The position numbers and the translations under genes were made by a program. The notes beneath the pieces were generated by a model, which was given only the letters and a program-made list of their open reading frames with translations, made no database searches and was not told where the DNA came from. From Bradyrhizobium sp. NP1 (GTDB taxonomy: Bacteria > Pseudomonadota > Alphaproteobacteria > Rhizobiales > Xanthobacteraceae), in contig NZ_CP127385.1 in the NCBI RefSeq assembly GCF_030378205.1, positions 5,248,001 to 5,312,000 on the forward strand: 64,000 nt of DNA, in the 5' to 3' direction. Shown here piece after piece: positions 59,489-64,000 of the stretch. Within the stretch, counting starts at the first letter, position 1. Every line of letters starts with the position of its first letter.

Positions 59489-59503
59489 GTTCGCAATATG
59501 TTC
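59489..59503 (-). promoter_or_regulatory. LexA (SOS) box upstream of recA
   Basis: GTTCGCAATATGTTC on the plus strand (GAACATATTGCGAAC for recA) fits the alphaproteobacterial LexA site GAAC-N7-GAAC/GTTC-N7-GTTC exactly. A further GTTC is 8 bases earlier (59482). Confidence 0.85.
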
Positions 59504-59799
59504 TTTTTGCGAATTCCCCTCTGCGGGTATCGGAATCGAAAGGGGCCGCCCTTCAGCGACCCCTTGCCGGTTAAAATTATTGCGGAATGAAAAGCCTGCC
59601 CCCGGCAAGACCAACTTAGAGTTTTCCACAGGCTTTGAAATCCCGAAAACTACTGTTCGTAGCACTGTCCTAATTTGCCGTTGCGGGTGTCCTAACTAGG
59701 ACAGCACCGCGATTGTGGGTGCTGGCCGTATTTGACCCCGGTGTCCTGGTTTGAATCTGCTAGTGTCCTCATTTGTCTCGGCCATGGCGGAGAGCGGCC

Positions 59800-59976
59800 A
59801 TGCGGGCACTTGAGGTATTTGCGATCTACGTGGTGCCATTTCTGCTGCTGGGCTTGGCCATCAAGCTCATAATGAAGCGGTACGCGGTCGATCTAACTGA
59901 TATTCAAAAGCAGGCTGGCCCTAACCGCAAAGCGCGGAGGGTGTTCCTCTTGGGCGGCTGGCGCAAAGAAGAGTAA
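59800..59976 (+). CDS. Small single-span membrane protein
   Basis: 58-aa protein: one hydrophobic helix (FAIYVVPFLLLGLAIKLIM) followed by a basic tail (KQAGPNRKARRVFLLGGWRKEE). GGAGAG precedes ATG 59800 by 6 nt. It ends in a strong hairpin terminator and is flanked by direct repeats. Unrecognised; lower in G+C than recA. Confidence 0.6.
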   Translation: MRALEVFAIYVVPFLLLGLAIKLIMKRYAVDLTDIQKQAGPNRKARRVFLLGGWRKEE

Positions 59977-60006
59977 GGCCGCCTCAGTTGGCGGCCTCTT
60001 TCATTT
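59975..60006 (+). terminator. Intrinsic terminator of the small membrane gene
   Basis: AGGCCGCC and GGCGGCCT pair around a TCAGTT loop and are followed by CTTTCATTTT; the stem begins at the stop codon. Confidence 0.8.
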
Positions 60007-60129
60007 TGCAGGCACCTGCAATTCTCCTTATCGACGTCGACTAGATCAAAGCTCCCTTCTAGGAGTTGCAGCCACAAGCTTTTGTGCTGGCCGTATTTGA
60101 CCCACCCCTGAGTTGATCTTGGGAGTGTC

Positions 60130-60300
60130 CTAATCTGTCTCCGGCGGCGGCTTTGAAACTATGTCAAGGTCTCCCAAAGTGCCCTTCCATCCGCACTTCG
60201 GACACTGGATCGGTGCGCTCGACTCTTCGCCAGAATCGAAGCCGCAGACGGGACAGACAAAGCGCACCTTGAGACGCTTAACGATCTTTTCCCAAGCCAT
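60130..60300 (-). CDS. Small zinc-ribbon protein
   Basis: 56-aa protein starting MAWEKIVKRLKVRF with two CxxC knuckles, CPVCG and CPKCGW, 17 residues apart, which should hold one zinc. The C-terminus is TLGDLDIVSKPPPETD. The TAG stop lies within a GTGTCCTAATCTG repeat motif, so the original C-terminus may have been changed by that repeat. Could be a rubredoxin-like or nucleic-acid binding ribbon; function unknown. Confidence 0.65.
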   Translation of the reverse strand: MAWEKIVKRLKVRFVCPVCGFDSGEESSAPIQCPKCGWKGTLGDLDIVSKPPPETD

Positions 60301-60401
60301 CTAAATTCACCCAGGGGCCGTGCCCCAAATCGCCCTGTCAACGAACGCGCATTTGCTGCCATTATGTCCGCGCTTGAAATGAGCGCCGTGGAGGAATGGA
60401 C

Positions 60402-60626
60402 ATGAAGATTTTTGTCGTAGCATTGGTATTTTTGAGTTCTGTGGCTCTGACGACAGCGGCATCGGCAGATAAAATGAACGGCAAGGGCAATTGCTCGGGA
60501 GGGGTCTGCACTACCACCACCAGCCAGGGGATGAGGTGTCCGACGGGAACATGCTCGAGGGCCGGAACGCCGTTTGCTCAAGACGTCAAATATTGCGCCG
60601 CCGCGAACTGCAAGGGCGCCAAATAG
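60402..60626 (+). CDS. Small six-cysteine secreted protein
   Basis: 74-aa protein with signal peptide (MKIFVVALVFLSSVALTTAA, cleavage near ASA-D). The mature 50 residues contain six Cys in three CxnC pairs: NCSGGVC, RCPTGTC and YCAAANC. The pattern suggests a disulfide-locked miniprotein. GGAGGA lies 7 nt before ATG 60402. Function unknown; candidates are a periplasmic metal binder or a secreted effector-like peptide. Confidence 0.65.
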   Translation: MKIFVVALVFLSSVALTTAASADKMNGKGNCSGGVCTTTTSQGMRCPTGTCSRAGTPFAQDVKYCAAANCKGAK

Positions 60627-61545
60627 GGCGATCAAACAAGTTGCAAACAATGAAGAGGCCGCCCCGGTTGGCGGCCTCTGCCGTCTCGGCGAACTGTCGG
60701 CGTCGGCAATGGCGTCGTGAAGATGAGCACTCCACCGGGGCAATTACCGATGCGCCGGATCCATACATGCCTGCCAGTTCGGCGAATACTCCATCGCCGT
60801 CACTGCCGGAGGAGCAGTTGCGAATGTCCGGACACCACGACCGCTGCGCTTCGCGCGCGTCCCTTGAAAAAGGCCGCTGAGTGATCAGCGGCCTCCGGGT
60901 GAAAATGTGTTCGGAATGAAATCCCCCTACTCCCGGTAATCGATAGCTAAATGGAAATCGCGGCTCTTGGGGAGTCGAAACTGTTGTTCCGATCTGCGGA
61001 ACAAGTCGGACGTTGCCGCAACGCAACAGCAGCGACGGCCCCTCCTCAGCGCCTCCGCATGCTCAGGACACCCTGCCGACACTGCGACCACACCCAGAAG
61101 TGAGCGGGCTGTGTTCACGCGTGAACAATGCAGCCGCGCAGAACAGGCTAGCATGGTGCTGCTCCCGGGATGTCCTCCTCTTCACCCGCGAGCCATTGCC
61201 CAAGCGGTCCCGGCGCCAACGCGTCGGGGCCGTTTTGCTTGGAGCTGATGAAGTACAGGCGCAAAGGCCCTGCGCGATCCCTGTGCATGGGTGCCGGCAG
61301 CGGATGCTGCGGCGCGCTTTGACCCCGCACTGCGGGATAGGCGTTTTCCGGAATGCCTTGTCTGAGAACCCGGCAGTTCTTCGTGGAAAACACGGCTTCG
61401 TTGCATCATCGGCTGTGGTCGCTGCACCACCGACACGGCAAGGTGCTGCGACAAAGCGGCATCTGGATCCAGCCTGTAAGCCTTCTGTCAGGATTGCGCC
61501 TTAGCGTGTCGCAGCGAATCACAGGAATGCCACGGCCCAGGCGCC
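60627..61545. other. 919-bp region with no supported gene
   Basis: Apart from hairpins at 60655-60678 and 60871-60894 (AGGCCGCTGA/TCAGCGGCCT) and a perfect 16-bp palindrome TGTTCACGCGTGAACA at 61112-61127, nothing could be supported. Open frames here (for example 61013-61504) have compositions unlike proteins and no recognisable motifs. It may be decayed accessory DNA. Confidence 0.5.
60655..60678 (+). terminator. Hairpin after the six-cysteine gene
   Basis: GAGGCCGCC and GGCGGCCTC form a 9-bp stem around CCGGTT. No clear U-tract follows, so termination is uncertain. Almost the same stem as at 59975. Confidence 0.55.
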
Positions 61546-61797
61546 ATGGAAGAGCAGCGCATCGCCCCTCGTCATCGCGTTCTCAAGGCCGGGACCGTCG
61601 AGTTCGGCGGTGACGCCCTTCCCTGCACCGTGAGAAACCTGTCGGCGACCGGCGCCGCCCTCGAGATCAACTCGCCGCTGTGGTTTCCCGATCGCTTCGT
61701 GCTGGCGATCGCCAGCGAGGGATTGCGCAAGCCCTGCCACATCGTCTGGCGCAAGGAGAAGCGGATCGGCATCGCCTTTGACGAAGCGCCTCGCTGA
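61546..61797 (+). CDS. PilZ domain protein (single domain)
   Basis: 83-aa stand-alone PilZ protein. c-di-GMP motifs: an RxxxR-like start RIAPRHRV and the N/DxSxxG element NLSATGAAL. Then HIVWRKEKRIGIAF closes the barrel. A typical rhizobial small PilZ; probable c-di-GMP receptor, target unknown. Confidence 0.85.
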   Translation: MEEQRIAPRHRVLKAGTVEFGGDALPCTVRNLSATGAALEINSPLWFPDRFVLAIASEGLRKPCHIVWRKEKRIGIAFDEAPR

Positions 61798-61926
61798 ACC
61801 GAGCGCCGCGCAGCCAGCCCCGCGCGAGCGAGCCGTCGGACTAGCGCGATCACGGACCGATCAAAACGCGCCGTCAGCGCGCCTGGCGTCTTGGAATGGT
61901 CGTGATGTCGGCGCATAATGCCCGCC

Positions 61927-62112
61927 ATGCGAAAGGGCGACGTCATCTGCGAGGAATGCGGGGCAGGCTTCCGCCGCATCGAGCTCGGTTCGCGGCGCGG
62001 CATGCCTGCCGAGTTTCGTTGCCCGCTCTGCAACCATCTGCTCGAGAAGCATGACGGCTCGACCGAGGTTGCCTATCGGCTGACGGTTGCGCCGGAAAAG
62101 ATATTCGAATAG
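61927..62112 (+). CDS. Small zinc-ribbon hypothetical protein
   Basis: 61-aa protein MRKGDVICEECGAGFRRIEL with CEEC and CPLC knuckles 18 residues apart, ending STEVAYRLTVAPEKIF. A conserved type of small protein in Bradyrhizobium-like genomes as far as can be recalled. ATG 61918 is an alternative start. Function unknown. Confidence 0.7.
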   Translation: MRKGDVICEECGAGFRRIELGSRRGMPAEFRCPLCNHLLEKHDGSTEVAYRLTVAPEKIFE

Positions 62113-62194
62113 CGCGCGTGCCGGAAATCGGCGAGTGGATGCCAGGCGGTCGCGCGCTCGCGCCAAAAATTCTCCGATCGTGCCTCTCTTTGGA

Positions 62195-62431
62195 ATGGAC
62201 GAGACCATGTCGCAGGATCATGCTCACGCGATGGGACAGGATCACTTGATGGGCGTCTGCCCGCATTGCGGGCGCAAGCTGGCGCGCGCGCCGCTGCCTT
62301 CGGCTGCGGGCGTCGTGGTCATGCAGTGCGCCGTCTGCGATCCGTTCGATCCGCTGAAATCCGATCACGTGACTGGCTGGTTGAAGGGTGAGCTCGGCCG
62401 CGCCCGCGAAACGGCCGCCCCGCCCAAATAG
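62195..62431 (+). CDS. Small Cys-knuckle hypothetical protein
   Basis: 78-aa protein with N-terminal His/Met/Asp-rich stretch (MSQDHAHAMGQDHLMG) then CPHCG and CAVCD knuckles, ending WLKGELGRARETAAPPK. Probably binds one metal. ATG 62207 (MSQDHAH) is an alternative start. Function unknown. Confidence 0.6.
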   Translation: MDETMSQDHAHAMGQDHLMGVCPHCGRKLARAPLPSAAGVVVMQCAVCDPFDPLKSDHVTGWLKGELGRARETAAPPK

Positions 62432-62465
62432 CCGGCCATCAACAACGCGCGATCGGCACGCCGCT

Positions 62466-62801
62466 TCAGCGCGGCGCCGCGGTCGCCTTGCCGGAATCCG
62501 CGTCGGCGCGCGCGAAGGGCTGCCGCAGCTCCTTTGCACTGAGGAAGCGTGCGCCGACCAATTCACCGCGCCGCCACACCAGCGCACATACCCTGATGAC
62601 TTCGCCGCCGGCCGTGAACGCCACGCCGAAAATCTTCGCTACCGGCAGCGAGCCGACGTCGAGGCATACGCCATCGTGCGAGACGTCGAGAATCAAGCAC
62701 TCGATCCATGGCGCGTCCGGCGCCGGAATCAGGAATCCCGGCTTGCAGATCTCGATCCGCATATGCTTGCGATCGCCCAGGTCTTTGCGGTGTCTGGCCA
62801 T
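62466..62801 (-). CDS. PilZ-like domain protein
   Basis: 111-aa protein, probably a divergent PilZ barrel: RKHMRIEICKPGFLI, then the DVSHDGVCLDV element (DxSxxG) and VCALVWRRGELVGARFL. The usual RxxxR is weak, so c-di-GMP binding is uncertain. Convergent with the preceding knuckle protein gene, 34 bp between stops. Confidence 0.75.
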   Translation of the reverse strand: MARHRKDLGDRKHMRIEICKPGFLIPAPDAPWIECLILDVSHDGVCLDVGSLPVAKIFGVAFTAGGEVIRVCALVWRRGELVGARFLSAKELRQPFARADADSGKATAAPR

Positions 62802-62910
62802 CGATGTCCCGCGAGGCCGGCGAGCCTGAACGCAGATATTTCAGCACCCCTTAGCGGAAAACCTCAATGTTTATCGGGTTCCTGGGCTGGAGCCAGCGCG
62901 CGGGTGGCGC

Positions 62911-63153
62911 CTAGTCGGCGCTCGGCAGGCGGCGCATGGTGAACTCGATCTTGCCGCCGGGCAGTTCACGCCAGCTTTCGACCGCGCTCATGTAGCCGGC
63001 CTTGGGATAGCGGGTCAGGAAATCGCGGGCCTTCTGGCGCGCTGTCTCGCGCGGCAGGGTGAAGGTCTCGCGCACAAAGCCGTCATGCGGCGTGCGCGCC
63101 GCCTTCCGCGCAGCGGCCATCCGGTCGGCAAGATCGCGCGGACGCGATGGCAT
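62911..63153 (-). CDS. Hypothetical basic protein
   Basis: 80-aa protein beginning MPSRPRDLADRMAAARKAART and ending SWRELPGGKIEFTMRRLPSAD; a helix-rich basic N-terminus followed by a short beta-like end. No family recognised; codon use is normal for the window, so it is likely real. Confidence 0.6.
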   Translation of the reverse strand: MPSRPRDLADRMAAARKAARTPHDGFVRETFTLPRETARQKARDFLTRYPKAGYMSAVESWRELPGGKIEFTMRRLPSAD

Positions 63154-63243
63154 GTCGCAACTCCGGTACTCACAACGACACGCCCAATATGGGCATGGCG
63201 GTAACGGAATCCGAGTCCCGCGAGCCTTGCCTGCCCAGGCCGC

Positions 63244-63567
63244 TCAGTTGGCGTTGCTGCCGGCCTTCTTCGGCTTGGCCGAGGCGGTGGCCTTGGCAGG
63301 CGGCGTCTTGGCGCTGTCCGGTCCGCGCACGCCGCCCCATGGATCCGAGGACACCTTGGCATCCGGAATCTTCTTCAATGTTTCCTTGTAGGCCTTGTCC
63401 CGCGCCTCCTCGGCGTCCTTCTCGTCCTGGGTCTTGCTGGGGCCGTCCGCCAGCAGGTTGATGTTCGGCAATTGCTGCGCGCGGGCCGGCGCGGTGGCGG
63501 CCGCAAGCCCGCCCAGCAACAGGCCCGCCAGGAACGCGGTTAACCCCGCCACGCGCACAACTCTCAT
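63244..63567 (-). CDS. Hypothetical exported Lys/Ala-rich protein
   Basis: 107-aa protein with signal peptide (MRVVRVAGLTAFLAGLLLGG, cleavage near ARA-Q). Mature part: charged helix KTQDEKDAEEARDKAYKETLKKIPDAK, then WGGVRGPDSAK and a Lys/Ala/Pro tail. Periplasmic, function unknown. GAGGGAG precedes ATG 63567 by 6 nt. Confidence 0.7.
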   Translation of the reverse strand: MRVVRVAGLTAFLAGLLLGGLAAATAPARAQQLPNINLLADGPSKTQDEKDAEEARDKAYKETLKKIPDAKVSSDPWGGVRGPDSAKTPPAKATASAKPKKAGSNAN

Positions 63568-63656
63568 GGGATGCTCCCTCGACTTCGTTTGCGGAATCAT
63601 ATCATCGCCCGCCGCCGCGGCCCAAGCGCCCAAGGCGTCGCATGGCGGGGATGCAC

Positions 63657-63788
63657 CTATAACTGGTCCGATTTGCAGGATTTGGGACCGTGAACCCAGT
63701 CGTCCCAGATCGGACCGCATTTGGTGCAGCCGCCAAGCGCAAGGCCCAGCGCGATGAAGCTGACGACAAGGACAGACCGGCGAAACAT
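63657..63788 (-). CDS. Small lipoprotein
   Basis: 43-aa protein: MFRRSVLVVSFIALGLALGG then Cys21 in a lipobox (ALGGC), and a short mature part TKCGPIWDDWVHGPKSCK with two more Cys. Likely anchored in a membrane after lipidation at Cys21. Function unknown; similar minimal lipoproteins are easily missed. Confidence 0.7.
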   Translation of the reverse strand: MFRRSVLVVSFIALGLALGGCTKCGPIWDDWVHGPKSCKSDQL

Positions 63789-63859
63789 GATACTACCCAC
63801 CCGATACGCATTCTAAGGCGGCAAGCTGGGCATTTTCAAGCCGGCGGCATCCGTTCACA

Positions 63860-64000
63860 ATGCCGCTGCGACCGATCGACGAGAAGGAAATTTCGCTGAT
63901 GCAACAACAGAATGCCGCCGATTTCGGCATCGCGGACGCAAAACGCGTGATGGGCGAGGTGTTTGCGCCCTGGGTGCAGGACCTCAGCCTCATCCTCGAG
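63860..64000 (+). CDS. Probable PaaI-type thioesterase, 5' end only
   Basis: 47 codons before the window ends. MPLRPIDEKEISLMQQQNAA is followed by VFAPWVQDLSLILE, which resembles the opening of hotdog-fold PaaI-like thioesterases (FAPWVQDL). The catalytic part lies outside, so the call is tentative. Confidence 0.5.
   Translation, partial: MPLRPIDEKEISLMQQQNAADFGIADAKRVMGEVFAPWVQDLSLILE

Larger units (their letters stand above)
59666..60145. repeat. Repeat cluster, possible mobile-element remnant
   Basis: The motif (G/C)TGTCCT-N2-TTTG or a close variant occurs at 59666, 59687, 59741, 59763 and 60125. GCTGGCCGTATTTGACC occurs at 59721-59737 and again at 60086-60102, each followed about 40 bp later by GTGTCCT...TGTCTC. 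The two composite blocks (about 59721-59782 and 60086-60145) are direct repeats flanking a small gene. Multiple short terminal repeats recall insertion-sequence ends, but no transposase is present. Confidence 0.5.

Noticed and set aside
60491..60880. 129-codon open frame overlapping the six-cysteine gene
   Set aside because: Out-of-frame shadow; the secreted protein has a signal peptide and ribosome site.
61013..61504. 163-codon open frame
   Set aside because: Composition is irregular, no Shine-Dalgarno and no recognisable motif.

Overview
The window is chromosomal DNA of high G+C content from an alphaproteobacterium, most probably Bradyrhizobium or a close relative. The basis is gene content and protein resemblance: a MASE4-type hybrid histidine kinase, the F1FO-ATPase zeta inhibitor, a recA promoter carrying the alphaproteobacterial GTTC-N7-GTTC SOS box, and several classes of palindromic intergenic repeat. 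No rRNA, tRNA, CRISPR array, prophage or intact insertion sequence was seen. It is mostly core chromosome with accessory patches.

Layout. 1-7.7 kb: hybrid sensor kinase, P1/S58 peptidase, EF-hand protein, rpe, an orphan kdpF microgene, and a lower-G+C pair (tail-anchored protein; Popeye-like cyclic-nucleotide-binding membrane protein). 7.7-23.3 kb: a Ser/Thr kinase-USP fusion behind a metallophosphoesterase, purB, DUF2235 protein, cytochrome b561, murI, aldolase, cupin, SDR, rpsD, threonine aldolase, tandem serine hydrolases, macrodomain protein and grxD. 23.6-30.3 kb: egtB-egtD (ergothioneine), ltrA, bolA and small stress or membrane genes. 30.3-35.4 kb: purC-purS-purQ-tctC-purL, with a TctC-type binding protein inside the purine operon. 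35.7-43.1 kb: zeta subunit, then a cyanate or nitrate ABC transporter with cyanase, and a rhodanese/acyl-CoA dehydrogenase/OsmC set opposite a TetR regulator.

44-53 kb: GlcG/HbpS-like protein, a frameshifted diguanylate cyclase, a TrmJ methyltransferase fused to a DUF559 nuclease-like domain, icd, and alaS. alaS is mosaic: two lower-G+C tracts lie in native sequence, and the displaced native C-terminal codons survive just downstream. 53-58 kb: a tandem glycine riboswitch controlling gcvT-gcvH-gcvP. 58.3-59.5 kb: recA and its SOS box. 59.6-64 kb: a patchwork of very small genes (zinc ribbons, PilZ domains, a six-cysteine secreted peptide, a lipoprotein) with repeats that may be remnants of a mobile element.

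Functional groups: purine synthesis (purB, purCSQL), one-carbon/glycine metabolism (gcv, threonine aldolase), redox and thiol protection (egtBD, grxD, bolA, OsmC, rhodanese), nitrogen scavenging or cyanate detoxification (transporter plus cynS), and signalling (hybrid kinase, kinase-USP, cNMP receptor, GGDEF, PilZ). Start codons were moved inward from the longest frame wherever a Shine-Dalgarno sequence or family alignment favoured an internal start.
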